Source: Streptomyces sp. HNM0575 (lineage in GTDB: Bacteria > Actinomycetota > Actinomycetes > Streptomycetales > Streptomycetaceae). Taken from it: 64,000 nucleotides of DNA. Numbering within the stretch: position 1 is the stretch's first letter; each line of letters opens with the position of its first letter. The stretch covers positions 558,001 through 622,000 of the forward strand of contig NZ_JAASAG010000001.1 of the NCBI RefSeq assembly GCF_012726265.1. The letters run 5' to 3'. The position numbers were made by a program, and so were the translations under genes. Positions 1-10,979 of the stretch are shown piece by piece. The notes under the pieces are model-generated. The model did not search any database and had not been told where the DNA came from. It worked only from the letters and a program-made list of their open reading frames with translations.

Positions 1-2
1 GG

Positions 3-1001
3 CTATGTGCCGCGTGCGCGCTGCTCCTGCTGCTCGCCCTGGTCCGACCGGTGCCGCTCGTACGGCCGTTGACGGGCTGGCCGCCCTCGGGCTGGCGGCT
101 CGTGGCGTGCGACGTGGGACAGGGCGACGCGCTGGCGCTCGCCACGGGCAGGCCGCACACGGCGGTCGTCGTCGACGCGGGCCCGGACCCGCAGGCAGTC
201 GACCGGTGTCTGCGCACCCTCGGTGTCGACTCCGTACCGCTGCTCGTGCTGACGCACTTCCACGCGGACCATGTCGCCGGGCTTCCGGGCGTGCTGAAGG
301 GGCGCAGCGTCGGGGCGATCCAGACGACGACGCTCCAAGAGCCGCCGGGACAGGCGGAGTTCGTGCGCCGTACGGCCGGACGGGCCGGGATTCCCGTGAC
401 CGGCGCCATGGCGGGCGAGCGGCGCCGTGCGGGGGAGCTTTCCTGGCAGGCGCTGTGGCCGGGTCCGCCGGGAGCCGCCGGGTCCGCGGAGCGGCCGGAG
501 GGGCCCAACGACGCGAGCGTCACGCTGCTCTTCCACACGGGCGGCATGTCGCTGCTGCTGCCGGGGGATCTCGAACCGGACGCACAGAGCGGCCTGTTGA
601 GCGCCTACCCGGCGCTGCCGTCCGTGGACGTGCTGAAGGTCCCCCACCATGGTTCCGCCTACCAGGACGCCCGGCTGCTGGAGCGGCTGCGTCCGCGCAT
701 CGCCCTGATCAGCTGTGGCGCGGACAATCCGTACGGGCATCCCGCGCCGCGTACGGTGGCCGCGCTGCGTGCCCTGGGCGCCGTCGTCCGCCGCACCGAC
801 CGGCACGGCGCGCTGGCGGTCACGGGCAGCGGGCACCCCGGCGCCCGAGCACGTCCCGGGGAAGCGAACGGGACCGGTGCGGCGCAGGACGGCCCAGCCG
901 TGGTGAGCGAGCGCACGGCGCCCGTCGGCGGCCCCGCCCGTGCCGGTCCCGCACCGACCGGTCCCGTACCGACCGGCCCCGCTTCCGGCGAACCTCCGTG
1001 A
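3..1001 (+). CDS. comEC: ComEC/Rec2 DNA-uptake channel protein, C-terminal part (5' cut by window)
   Basis: The open frame enters from the left edge. It begins with a hydrophobic run (LCAACALLLLLALV), the end of the last membrane segment, and then a metallo-beta-lactamase-like domain. Visible are DVGQGDA, the metal-binding THFHADHVAGL motif (residues about 83-93), a DLEPD motif and KVPHHGS. This order is that of the C-terminal third of ComEC/Rec2, the inner-membrane channel family for single-stranded DNA uptake. The tail (GPVPTGPASGEPP) is low-complexity. The next gene on this strand is holA, the usual actinobacterial neighbour. Role in DNA uptake is family knowledge; competence is not established for most Streptomyces. 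Confidence 0.93.
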   Translation, partial: LCAACALLLLLALVRPVPLVRPLTGWPPSGWRLVACDVGQGDALALATGRPHTAVVVDAGPDPQAVDRCLRTLGVDSVPLLVLTHFHADHVAGLPGVLKGRSVGAIQTTTLQEPPGQAEFVRRTAGRAGIPVTGAMAGERRRAGELSWQALWPGPPGAAGSAERPEGPNDASVTLLFHTGGMSLLLPGDLEPDAQSGLLSAYPALPSVDVLKVPHHGSAYQDARLLERLRPRIALISCGADNPYGHPAPRTVAALRALGAVVRRTDRHGALAVTGSGHPGARARPGEANGTGAAQDGPAVVSERTAPVGGPARAGPAPTGPVPTGPASGEPP

Positions 1002-1138
1002 TCCGCCTGCCCGCCTGACCCGCCGGAGCGGTCCGACCGCCGGAGCCGTCCGAGCTGCCTGAAAGGGCGTGACCAGCGTGAAGGCCTGCCCCGCCTAACC
1101 CGCCTGCCCCGCCTGTCTGTTGTCCTCCGGGCGGCCGG

Positions 1139-1387
1139 TCAGTCCCGCTCCAGCCAGCCGTCGTACTCTCCCGCGAGTGCGTCCAGCAGCTCCGGGTCGT
1201 AGCGCGCCTCCGGGCTCTCCAGGACCACCAGCCACTGCGCGTCCTCGGCGTCGTCCTCACCGGCGAGCGCCTCGCGCACCAACTGCGGCTCCGCATGGGG
1301 CCCTTCGAAGCGCTGCGCCAACTCCTCGGCGACCTCCTCGGCCGCGTCGCGGTCGGGCAGCACCAGGATGTGTCGTACGTCCGTCAC
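1139..1387 (-). CDS. Small conserved hypothetical protein (82 aa)
   Basis: A short acidic protein lies convergent with comEC and overlaps nothing essential. Its GTG start (VTDVRHILVLPD) was chosen because the frame upstream of it turns into low-complexity Ser/Arg sequence antisense to holA. The protein is rich in Glu/Asp and Leu, has no membrane segment, and ends in EYDGWLERD. I recognise no domain. Codon use in the 82-residue part has GC-rich third positions, unlike the frame upstream of the start. The position between comEC and holA suggests a conserved lineage-specific gene, but the function is unknown. Confidence 0.6.
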   Translation of the reverse strand: MTDVRHILVLPDRDAAEEVAEELAQRFEGPHAEPQLVREALAGEDDAEDAQWLVVLESPEARYDPELLDALAGEYDGWLERD

Positions 1388-1442
1388 ACCGGCATTCTGC
1401 GCCAGGCGGAGGTGTCGGTGCGGCGTGGGATGCTGGTCGGCG

Positions 1443-2435
1443 ATGGCTGGTACGCGGAAGAAGACGACGACGGACGACCCGCTGGCTCCCGTCACCCTCG
1501 CGGTGGGGCAGGAGGAGCTGCTGCTGGAGCGGGCGGTGCGGCAGGTGACCGACGCCGCGCGTGCGGCCGACCCGGACACCGATGTGCGCGAGCTTGCCGC
1601 CGCGGACCTTCAGCCGGGCACGCTGGACGAGTTGACCAGTCCGTCCCTCTTCGCCGAGCGCAAGGTCGTCGCGGTCCACGACTCCCAGGATCTGTCCGCG
1701 GATTCGGTCAAGGACGTGAAGTCGTATCTCGGCGCCCCGGCCGAGGAGATCACGCTGGTGCTGCTGCACGCCGGCGGCGCCAAGGGCAAGGGGCTGCTCG
1801 ACGCGGCACGCAAGGCAGGCGCACGAGAGGTCGCCTGCGCCAAGCTCACCAAGCCGGCAGACCGACTGGCGTTCGTGCGGGGCGAGTTCCGGGGGCTCGG
1901 CCGCTCGGCGACGCCGGAGGCGTGCCAGGCCCTCGTCGACGCGGTCGGCAGCGATCTGCGGGAGCTGTCCTCCGCCTGCTCACAGCTGGTGTCGGACGTC
2001 GAGGGCACCATCGACGACGCCGTCGTCGCGCGTTACTACACGGGCAGGGCCGAGGCCTCCGGCTTCGCGGTCGCCGACCGCGCGGTGGAGGGGCGTGCTG
2101 CTGAAGCGCTGGAGACGCTGCGCTGGGCGATGTCCACGGGCGTCGCCCCGGTGCTGATCACCAGCGCCCTGGCGCAGGGTGTACGCAGCATCGGCAAGCT
2201 CGCCTCCGCGCCCCGCGGCATGCGCCCCGGCGACCTCGCGCGCGAACTGGGCATGCCGCCATGGAAGATCGACAGGGTCCGGCAGCAGATGCGGGGCTGG
2301 TCCGCGGACGGCGTCTCCTCGGCGCTGCGCGCGGTCGCGGCGGCCGACGAGGCGGTCAAGGGCGGCGGCGACGACCCGGAGTACGCGCTGGAGCGGGCCG
2401 TGATCGCCGTGGCGCAGGCGGCCCGTTCTCGCTGA
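1443..2435 (+). CDS. holA: DNA polymerase III subunit delta
   Basis: The 330-residue product matches HolA in length and layout: an N-terminal AAA-like region (APVTLAVGQEELLLERAV), a middle region (ELSSACSQLVSDVEG) and a C-terminal helical domain ending in YALERAVIAVAQAARSR. Delta opens the beta sliding clamp within the clamp loader. The ATG at 1443 (MAGTRKKTTTDD) was preferred because the frame before it is Cys/Arg-rich and antisense to the small minus-strand gene. It follows comEC, as in many actinobacteria. A strong hairpin at 2853-2893 ends the transcript region. Confidence 0.93.
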   Translation: MAGTRKKTTTDDPLAPVTLAVGQEELLLERAVRQVTDAARAADPDTDVRELAAADLQPGTLDELTSPSLFAERKVVAVHDSQDLSADSVKDVKSYLGAPAEEITLVLLHAGGAKGKGLLDAARKAGAREVACAKLTKPADRLAFVRGEFRGLGRSATPEACQALVDAVGSDLRELSSACSQLVSDVEGTIDDAVVARYYTGRAEASGFAVADRAVEGRAAEALETLRWAMSTGVAPVLITSALAQGVRSIGKLASAPRGMRPGDLARELGMPPWKIDRVRQQMRGWSADGVSSALRAVAAADEAVKGGGDDPEYALERAVIAVAQAARSR

Positions 2436-3127
2436 GGGGACGCGGGGCATGCTGCCGCGCTGCGAACGAACGGCCCGGCGCAGCCCGCCCGTTCGCGTCC
2501 GTTCGCGTCCGCGTTCGTACCTGACTGTCTCCCGCCGACCGACCCGGCGCCCGACTCGGCGACGGCGGTGCGGTCCCGCGGCCGTACGTCGTGAGTTCGT
2601 AAGCGGAGGCTGTACGCCGGAGGCGGGCGTCGCGAAGTGCCAGCGTCGGCCCGGCAACCAGCCAGCCCCGGGGACAGCCGTCCCCGCCGCGTCCGTCCAG
2701 GCCCGCACCCGGCCAACACCGGCCCACCCGCGCCCACATGCGCTGACACCGCTGACAGCCGCCCGCACCCGTACACCGAAACCGCCCGCACCCGCACGCC
2801 CAAGGCGCCCACGCCCGCCCCCACACCGAATCCGCCTACACCCACGCACACCGAAGGCCCCGCGGTCGCTGGGGAAAGCGTGGCGGGGCCTTCGTCGTCC
2901 GGTGTTGCTGTGAGCGATCGCGAAGCGATCTCCCGCGCCGCACCCGCGTGGCGAACGCAGGCCGCGTGCGGCGCGTGGTCCACGGCGTGAGAGGTCACGC
3001 CGTGAGGCAGCGCAGCCGGTACGGAACGGAGTGAGAGGGCCCGTGGGACCCGCACCGGCAAAGGGGCGGTCAGCCCTGAGGGACGCCCCGGGAGGGAGCC
3101 CCCGAGGGTCGGCCCTTGAGGCCAGGG
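2436..3127. other. Convergent intergenic region with C-rich low-complexity stretch
   Basis: These 690 bases separate holA (+) from rpsT (-). I see no convincing gene. From about 2681 to 2850 the plus strand is strikingly rich in C (repeated CCCGCACCCG-like words), so every frame gives proline- or arginine-rich junk. Short repeats of GTTCGCGTCC occur near 2500. A terminator-like hairpin lies at 2853-2893, and a second small palindrome (GATCGC-GAA-GCGATC) at 2916-2930. Confidence 0.6.
2853..2893. terminator. Bidirectional intrinsic terminator between holA and rpsT
   Basis: A perfect 11-bp inverted repeat (GAAGGCCCCGC at 2853-2863 and GCGGGGCCTTC at 2883-2893) encloses a 19-base loop. It lies between convergent genes, so it can serve both. 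There is no long U tract, as is usual in Streptomyces. Confidence 0.7.
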
Positions 3128-3394
3128 TCAGCCCTTGAGGCTGAGGACGCGCTTGGCGAGCGCGGACTTCTTGTTGGCCGCGTTGTTCTTGTGCAGCACG
3201 CCCTTGCTGACGGCCTTGTCGAGCTTGCGGCCGGCGGCGCGCTGCGCCTCGTCGGCCTTCGCCTCGTCGCCGGCGGCGACCGCCTCGTGAGTGCGGCGGA
3301 TCGCCGTCTTGATCTCCGACTTGACCGACTTGTTGCGCAGCCGCGCCTTCTCGTTGGTCCTGATCCGCTTGATCTGGGACTTGATGTTCGCCAC
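3128..3394 (-). CDS. rpsT: 30S ribosomal protein S20
   Basis: The 88-residue basic protein begins [20 protein letters not shown] and ends [11 protein letters not shown], the classic S20 pattern, and full length. It binds 16S rRNA in the body of the small subunit. The GTG at 3392-3394 is the start, with a weak AAAGG upstream. It is divergent from lepA, a frequent pairing. A sigma-70-like promoter for it is seen at 3578-3607. Confidence 0.97.
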   Translation of the reverse strand: MANIKSQIKRIRTNEKARLRNKSVKSEIKTAIRRTHEAVAAGDEAKADEAQRAAGRKLDKAVSKGVLHKNNAANKKSALAKRVLSLKG

Positions 3395-3577
3395 GAAAAA
3401 GAGCCTTTACGGGTTCGGTGATGGTGCCTTCCGTGCCGTCGTGAGCTTCCGCCCGAGCTTCTGCCGTGGGGCTTCCGCTGCCGGCGCCCGGCGCCGGTCT
3501 CGTACCGGCCCGTCGGCGGTGTGGTCCCGGTCCGTTCCCGTCCGGGAGGCCGCGGAGCGCACGAGGCACAGTCGGTC

Positions 3578-3607
3578 AGGCTACCAGCAGGCCCCGTGGC
3601 CTCCCAA
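3578..3607 (-). promoter_or_regulatory. Probable rpsT promoter
   Basis: On the minus strand, TTGGGA (3607-3602) is followed after 18 bases by TAGCCT (3583-3578), which fits the housekeeping HrdB pattern. It lies about 185 bases before the rpsT start, leaving a sizeable 5' leader. The rest of the 397-base gap to lepA shows no further clear signal. Confidence 0.45.
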
Positions 3608-3791
3608 TCCGGTCCGCATCGCCCGCGCATGGGACCATGGGGGCTGCGTATTCGTACGAGAGCTTCCCGAAGTGCCTCCGGAAGAGCCTTCCGAAGGACC
3701 CTCCCGGCGCCTCACGCAGGCCCTCGCCGGTGAGGCCCTTCGCGGCCGGGGCCTTCCCGCCGACCCGACGACAGACCCGACAGGACACTGA

Positions 3792-5669
3792 GTGCCCGCG
3801 ACCCCTTCGAACGTGCCGGAGCCGAGCCGCACCGACCCGGCGCTGATCCGTAACTTCTGCATCATCGCGCACATCGACCACGGCAAGTCGACGCTCGCCG
3901 ACCGGATGCTCCAGCTGACCGGCATCGTCGAGGACCGGCTGATGCGCGCCCAGTACCTCGACCGCATGGACATCGAGCGTGAGCGCGGCATCACGATCAA
4001 GTCGCAGGCCGTACGCATGCCCTGGGCCCCCAAGGAGGCCCGGGAGACCCCGTACATCCTGAACATGATCGACACCCCGGGCCACGTCGACTTCACCTAC
4101 GAGGTCTCCCGCTCCCTCGCCGCCTGCGAGGGGTGCATCCTGCTGGTCGACGCCGCGCAGGGGATCGAGGCGCAGACCCTCGCCAACCTCTATCTGGCGA
4201 TGGAGCACGATCTCACCATCATCCCGGTGCTGAACAAGATCGATCTGCCGGCCGCCCAGCCGGAGAAGTTCGCCGCGGAACTGGCGCATCTCATCGGCTG
4301 CGAGGTGGAGGACGTGCTGAAGGTCTCCGCGAAGACCGGCGAGGGCGTCGAGGACCTGCTCGACGAGGTGGTCCGGCAGGTGCCCCAGCCCGTCGGCGTC
4401 GCCGAGGCCCCCGCCCGCGCGATGATCTTCGACTCGGTGTACGACGCGTACCGCGGCGTCGTCACGTACATCAAGGTCGTCGACGGCCGCCTCGGCAGGC
4501 GCGAGCGCATCAGGATGATGTCCACGGGCGCCACCCACGAGCTGCTGGAGATCGGCACCAACTCACCGGAGATGACGGCCGCCGACGGTCTCGCGGTCGG
4601 CGAGGTCGGCTATCTGATCACCGGTGTGAAGGACGTGCGCCAGTCCAAGGTCGGCGACACCGTGACGAGTCTCACCAAGGGCGCCGAGGAGGAGCTGCCC
4701 GGCTACAAGGACCCGAAGCCGATGGTCTTCTCCGGGCTGTATCCGCTGGACGGCTCCGACTACCCCGAGCTGCGCGACGCCCTGGACAAGCTCCAGCTCA
4801 ACGACGCGGCGCTGACGTACGAGCCGGAGAACTCCGTGGCGCTCGGCTTCGGCTTCCGCGTGGGCTTCCTCGGGCTGCTGCACCTGGAGGTCATCCGGGC
4901 CCGTCTGGAGCGGGAGTTCGGCCTCGATCTGATCGCCACCGCGCCCAACGTCGTCTACCGCGTGGAGATGGAGGACGGCACGGAGCACACCGTCACCAAT
5001 CCCAGCGAGTTCCCCACCGGCAAGATCGACCAGGTCCACGAGCCGGTCGTACGGGCCACGCTCATCGCGCCCAGTGAATTCGTCGGCGCGATCATGGAGT
5101 TGTGCCAGTCGCGGCGCGGCGCGCTCCAGGGCATGGACTACCTCTCCGAGGACCGCGTGGAGCTGCGCTACACCCTGCCGCTCGCCGAGATCGTCTTCGA
5201 CTTCTTCGACGCCCTGAAGTCCCGTACGCGCGGCTACGCCTCGCTGGACTACGAGCCCACGGGCGAGCAGAGCGCGGACCTGGTGAAGGTCGACATCCTG
5301 CTCCAGGGCGACCAGGTGGACGCGTTCTCGGCGATCGTCCACAAGGACAAGGCGTACTCGTACGGCTCCCGCATGGCGAACAAGCTGCGCGAGCTCATTC
5401 CGCGGCAGCAGTTCGAGGTGCCCATCCAGGCGGCGATCGGGGCGCGGATCATCGCCCGCGAGACCGTGCGCGCGATCCGCAAGGACGTGCTCGCGAAGTG
5501 CTACGGCGGTGACATCTCGCGTAAGCGGAAGCTGCTGGAGAAGCAGAAGGAAGGCAAGAAGCGGATGAAGGTCGTCGGCCGCGTCGAGGTGCCGCAGGAG
5601 GCGTTCATCGCCGCACTGTCCACCGATGGCGGCGGCACCGGGGCCGACGGCGCCAAAGCCAGGAAATGA
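3792..5669 (+). CDS. lepA: Elongation factor 4 (LepA)
   Basis: The 625-residue GTPase carries G1 [10 protein letters not shown]2/switch region RGITIK, G3 DTPGH and G4 NKIDLP in the first 150 residues. The EF-G-like domains II-V and the LepA-specific C-terminal domain ([20 protein letters not shown], then a Lys-rich tail) follow. EF4 acts on stalled or mis-translocated ribosomes and in 30S assembly. The GTG start gives [21 protein letters not shown], as in Streptomyces homologues. The gene is complete and followed by a strong hairpin. Confidence 0.97.
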   Translation: MPATPSNVPEPSRTDPALIRNFCIIAHIDHGKSTLADRMLQLTGIVEDRLMRAQYLDRMDIERERGITIKSQAVRMPWAPKEARETPYILNMIDTPGHVDFTYEVSRSLAACEGCILLVDAAQGIEAQTLANLYLAMEHDLTIIPVLNKIDLPAAQPEKFAAELAHLIGCEVEDVLKVSAKTGEGVEDLLDEVVRQVPQPVGVAEAPARAMIFDSVYDAYRGVVTYIKVVDGRLGRRERIRMMSTGATHELLEIGTNSPEMTAADGLAVGEVGYLITGVKDVRQSKVGDTVTSLTKGAEEELPGYKDPKPMVFSGLYPLDGSDYPELRDALDKLQLNDAALTYEPENSVALGFGFRVGFLGLLHLEVIRARLEREFGLDLIATAPNVVYRVEMEDGTEHTVTNPSEFPTGKIDQVHEPVVRATLIAPSEFVGAIMELCQSRRGALQGMDYLSEDRVELRYTLPLAEIVFDFFDALKSRTRGYASLDYEPTGEQSADLVKVDILLQGDQVDAFSAIVHKDKAYSYGSRMANKLRELIPRQQFEVPIQAAIGARIIARETVRAIRKDVLAKCYGGDISRKRKLLEKQKEGKKRMKVVGRVEVPQEAFIAALSTDGGGTGADGAKARK

Positions 5670-5710
5670 AAAATAACGAAAGGGCTACTTGAGCGGCCCT
5701 GAAAAGATTC

Positions 5711-5759
5711 AGAAACAGGGTGAGACGGGTCGTTCGCGGCCCGTCTCTCTGTGTTTCCT
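5711..5759 (+). terminator. lepA terminator
   Basis: A long imperfect hairpin has the core GAGACGGG ... CCCGTCTC, extended outward by GAAACA and TGTTTC arms, about 40 bases after the lepA stop. This is a strong intrinsic terminator candidate. Confidence 0.75.
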
Positions 5760-5937
5760 GGGGAGCCTGTGACGATCGCGAGGTGATCGGGGGGTTCCGG
5801 GCGACGACCCCCTTACGTTGGGAAGCAACGGCCTCTAGGCTGGCCGCTGCTTCTAGTTACTCGTGAGTCAACAAGCACTCACCCCCACCCCACGCAAATC
5901 ACACCGACCAATAAGGTGCGGGCCAGCGGAGGATGTC

Positions 5938-7857
<1,920 letters not shown>

Positions 7858-8431
7858 GCCCCCGGCGGCCCGTCGGTGGCTTCCTCGGACGCGGACACGG
7901 ATACCCACAGGGTCGAGGTCCGCGGTCCGCGTCCGAGGCCGAAGCTCACGAAGGCCCGTGCGGCACGTCTGCGTGCCGCACGGGCCTTCGGCTTGGGGCC
8001 GCCGGGCGCCATGTGATCGCTGTCCCTCAGCAGTTGATCCGAGCCGCGACTGCGCAAGCGCTTCCACTGCGTGTACGGAGCCCGTCCACACGTCCTGGCC
8101 ACGGCTCGCAGAATCCGTGGCCACTTGCGGCCACGGCACACGGCGCCCGCGACCACGGCCGCCCGGCCGGTGAACCGGCCCTCGTACGGGGCGCGATGAG
8201 GGCGCACAGAGGGCCGCGGGGCGCACGGAGCGCTGGTCCCCTGGTGGGGGACGGGCGTACGCTCCCCGCCCGTGCCGCCGCGGGACGCCTCACGGACGCT
8301 CGGACGCCTCATCACTCACGCGCGTGCCGTCTCGTCGGTTTTCGTCACCGGATGCATATGGATCAGCTCAGTCTGTCACCCTTGCGTTAGTCCCGTGGGG
8401 AGCAATCGGACAAGTGGTGGGGGCACGCACT
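7858..8431. other. Intergenic region with terminator and small inverted repeats
   Basis: Apart from the terminator at 7949-7990, this stretch shows no supportable gene. An 8-bp perfect inverted repeat (GGCCACGG at 8097-8104, CCGTGGCC at 8115-8122) is followed by a third GGCCACGG at 8129. The last 100 bases are relatively AT-rich and probably hold the promoter of the SpoIIE-type gene, but I cannot place it exactly. Confidence 0.4.
7949..7990 (+). terminator. Terminator after acyl-CoA ligase
   Basis: A perfect 18-bp stem (CGAAGGCCCGTGCGGCAC and its complement) encloses a 6-base loop, about 90 bases after the stop codon. It is one of the strongest hairpins in the window. Confidence 0.85.
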
Positions 8432-10483
8432 GTGGGGACGTCGACGACGTGGTGGGGGGAAGTCCTCGAAGTGGTGGACGAGACCGCCGGTGGCACAGCC
8501 GACGACGGAGCTGGAGACCGGGCGGGAGACGGAGCGGACCGCGGGGCGCGCGGCGCCGCGGGATCCGCGGGATCCGCCGTGGTGCGGGCGTCGTTGGCGG
8601 GGAACGCGCGGGCGCCCTCCGCGGCACGCGACTTCGTGCGTACGGCGCTGCGCGACTGGGAGGTTCCGTCCGCCACCACGGACGATGTGACGCTGCTGGC
8701 AAGCGAGTTGGTGACGAACGCCGTCGTGCACGCGGGCACGTCGGTGCGCCTGGAGTGCCGGCACGAGGGCGGTGCCATCGCCTTCGAGGCCGCGGACGGG
8801 CACCCGACCCGCGCCGTGGACACGGTCGGCGCGGGGGAGGACGCGGACGCCGCCGGCGACGGGCCTCCCGGTGCCCGCAGGCGTCAGGGGCTGCGGCTGG
8901 TCGCCGCTCTCGCCGGAGAGTGGGGCGTCACCTACCGGCGGGACGGCAAGACGGTCTGGTTCCGGCTTCCGAGCCGCTCCGGGGAGCCGCCACGGGCGCC
9001 TTTGCCCCCCTCCGCGGACCTCGTCCCGGGCCCGGATGCGGGCGGTGTACGGGCGGAGGCACGGGCGGACGTGCCGGAGGCCGCTTCCGGTCCCGAGGAG
9101 CCCGGGACGCCCGGAGATCCCGGAACACGCGGAGAGCCCGGAACGCCCGGTGAGCCGGGGACGCCCGAGGAGCCCGCGACGCCCGGTCCCGGCGGCGGCC
9201 TCACCGGCAGCCTCGCCCCCGAGCAGCGTTCCGCCGGGGTCGTACGCCCGCACGACCCCGACTGGACCGCCCGCGGCATCCTCTCCTTCCTCGCCGAGGC
9301 CTCCGACCTGCTCGCCGGACAGACCGACGAGGACCGAGTCGCCTCCCTGGCCTGCCAGTTGCTCGTGCCACGGTTCGCAGACTGGTGCGCCGTGTGGCTC
9401 GCCGACCCCGACACGGGCGCACCGCTGCGCCTCTCCCGCGTATGGCACACGCAGGAGGAGCGGATGGACGAGCTGCGTGCCGAACTGACCAGGACACCGC
9501 CGGAGTTCGACGGCCGCACCCCGCGCGGCAGGGCCGTCCCGTGGACCTGGCCCGGCAAGGCGTCCGCGTACGGTCCGGGCGGCGCGGCGGCCGGCTGCCC
9601 GCTCGTCGTCGGCGGACGGAACGTGGGCGCGCTGGTCATCGGACGGGCGGGACTGGTCCGCATCCCCGGCGAAGTCGTAGGCATCGTCGAGGACTTCGCG
9701 CGGCGCGTGGCCCAGGCCGTGCTCTCCGCCCGCCGCTACACGCGGCAGGCCACCATCAGCCGGGTGCTCCAGCGCGGGCTGCTGCCGTCCGGCGACGTCG
9801 CCGTGCCGGGGGTGGAGACGGCCGTCGTCTACGAACCGGCCGGCGAGGGCTCCTGGGCGGGCGGCGACTTCTACGACTTCTTCGAAGGGCCGGACGGGCG
9901 CTGGCGGTTCGCGCTCGGAGACGTGTGCGGCAACGGCCCCGAGGCCGCCGTCGTGACCGGTCTCGCCCGCCCCGTGCTGCGGCTGCTGGCCCGCGAGGGC
10001 CACGGCGTCACCGAGGTCATGGACCGGCTCAACCGCGAGGTGGGCGAGCAGACCCGCTTTCTGACCATGATCTACGGCGAGTTGACGCCGCGGCCCGCGT
10101 CCGAGGGCGGCGGCAGCCTCTGCACGCTGGTGTGCGCCGGGCATCCGCTGCCCCTGGTGCGTGACGTGTCGGGGAAGGTACGGGCGGCGGCCGAGCCCCA
10201 ACTCCTCCTCGGCGTCGAGGAGAACGTCCGCTACGGGAGCCAGAGCGTCGTACTGGAGCCCGGGGAGACGCTGCTGTGCGTCACCGACGGAGTCACCGAA
10301 CGCCGCAGCGGGCAGCGGCAGTTCGACGACGAGGACGGTCTCGCGGCCGTGCTCGCCGACTGCGGCGGCCTCGACGCGGCACAGACGGCGGAACGGATCC
10401 GCCGCGCGGTCCACGCGTTCGGCGCCGGAGCGGCGGCGGACGACCTGGCACTGCTGGTGCTCCAGGCGACGGGCGGCGGCTGA
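8432..10483 (+). CDS. SpoIIE-family serine phosphatase with RsbW-like ATPase and GAF-like domains
   Basis: The protein of about 683 residues has three parts. Residues ~50-190 form a GHKL kinase-like domain of the anti-sigma-factor type (ELVTNAVVHAG N-box near 90, GLRLVAALAGEWGV). Residues ~300-460 look like a GAF sensor. Residues ~475-683 form a PP2C/SpoIIE phosphatase (GGDFYDFFEG, ALGDVCGNGPEAA, CVTDGVTE, DDLALLVL). It probably controls an anti-sigma-factor antagonist by partner switching. A collagen-like PGTPGEP linker separates the first two domains. The start is uncertain: GTG at 8432 was chosen, with GTG at 8414 or 8417 possible. Streptomyces encode dozens of such proteins, so the target is unknown. 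Confidence 0.85.
   Translation: MGTSTTWWGEVLEVVDETAGGTADDGAGDRAGDGADRGARGAAGSAGSAVVRASLAGNARAPSAARDFVRTALRDWEVPSATTDDVTLLASELVTNAVVHAGTSVRLECRHEGGAIAFEAADGHPTRAVDTVGAGEDADAAGDGPPGARRRQGLRLVAALAGEWGVTYRRDGKTVWFRLPSRSGEPPRAPLPPSADLVPGPDAGGVRAEARADVPEAASGPEEPGTPGDPGTRGEPGTPGEPGTPEEPATPGPGGGLTGSLAPEQRSAGVVRPHDPDWTARGILSFLAEASDLLAGQTDEDRVASLACQLLVPRFADWCAVWLADPDTGAPLRLSRVWHTQEERMDELRAELTRTPPEFDGRTPRGRAVPWTWPGKASAYGPGGAAAGCPLVVGGRNVGALVIGRAGLVRIPGEVVGIVEDFARRVAQAVLSARRYTRQATISRVLQRGLLPSGDVAVPGVETAVVYEPAGEGSWAGGDFYDFFEGPDGRWRFALGDVCGNGPEAAVVTGLARPVLRLLAREGHGVTEVMDRLNREVGEQTRFLTMIYGELTPRPASEGGGSLCTLVCAGHPLPLVRDVSGKVRAAAEPQLLLGVEENVRYGSQSVVLEPGETLLCVTDGVTERRSGQRQFDDEDGLAAVLADCGGLDAAQTAERIRRAVHAFGAGAAADDLALLVLQATGGG
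9095..9187 (+). repeat. In-frame collagen-like GTPGEP repeat
   Basis: Imperfect 9-18 base units encode GTP/GDP-GTR/GEP-type triplets (every third residue mostly Gly) within the linker of the SpoIIE-type protein. It likely forms a flexible spacer and is expected to vary in copy number between strains. Confidence 0.7.
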
Positions 10484-10512
10484 GCGCGCCGGGGCGCTGC
10501 CGCGCCCGGCAT

Positions 10513-10975
10513 GCCGCTTACGGTGCGGCGCCGTACGGCTCGGCTGCCGTGCGGCGCTCAATTGCCGTAGGTGTCAGGGTGGTTGGTGCGCGGTGGTTGG
10601 CGGCGCGGATGACGGCGTGCCGGGTATGCCGCTTGCGGTGCTGTCGTGTTCGTACGGTTCGGCTGCCGTACGGCGCTCGACTGCCGTAGGTGTCACGGTG
10701 GTTGGCGCGCGGCGCGCGGTGTTTGGCGGTTGCGGGGACGCCGTGCCAAGCGTGCCGCTTACGGTGCTGTCGTGTTCGTACGGTTCGGCTGCCGTGCGGC
10801 GGTCAACTGCCATAGGTGTCACGGTGGTTGGCGCTCGGTGCGCGGTGTTTGGCGGCGCGGGTGGCGTCGTGCCGGGTATGCCGCTTGCGGTGCTGTTGTG
10901 GCCGTACGGCGGTCAATTGCCGTAGGTGTCACGGTGGTTGGTGCGCGGCGCTGGGCGGTTGCGGGACGGTTCGGT
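10513..10975. repeat. Four tandem ~126-bp degenerate repeats
   Basis: Units start with GCCGCTT(A/G)CGGTGC at 10513, 10628, 10754 and 10880, with spacings of 115, 126 and 126. Each contains GTACGG(T/C), a GGTGTCACGGTGGTTGG block and a TTTGGCGG-type block. The first and last units carry deletions. The array fills the gap between the convergent phosphatase and hemW genes and runs almost to the hemW stop codon. I see no credible gene in it. Confidence 0.85.
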
Positions 10976-10979
10976 GGGC

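Noticed and set aside
2637-2990. Proline-rich plus-strand protein between holA and rpsT
   Set aside because: Composition follows from the C-rich tract; no ribosome site, family or consistent codon bias.
10574-10822. Repeat protein encoded by the 126-bp array (period is a multiple of three)
   Set aside because: The first unit breaks the period, there is no ribosome site, and stop positions and codon bias do not favour any frame.
10513-10975. CRISPR array
   Set aside because: Units are ~126 bases, contiguous and without unique spacers, and no cas genes are near.
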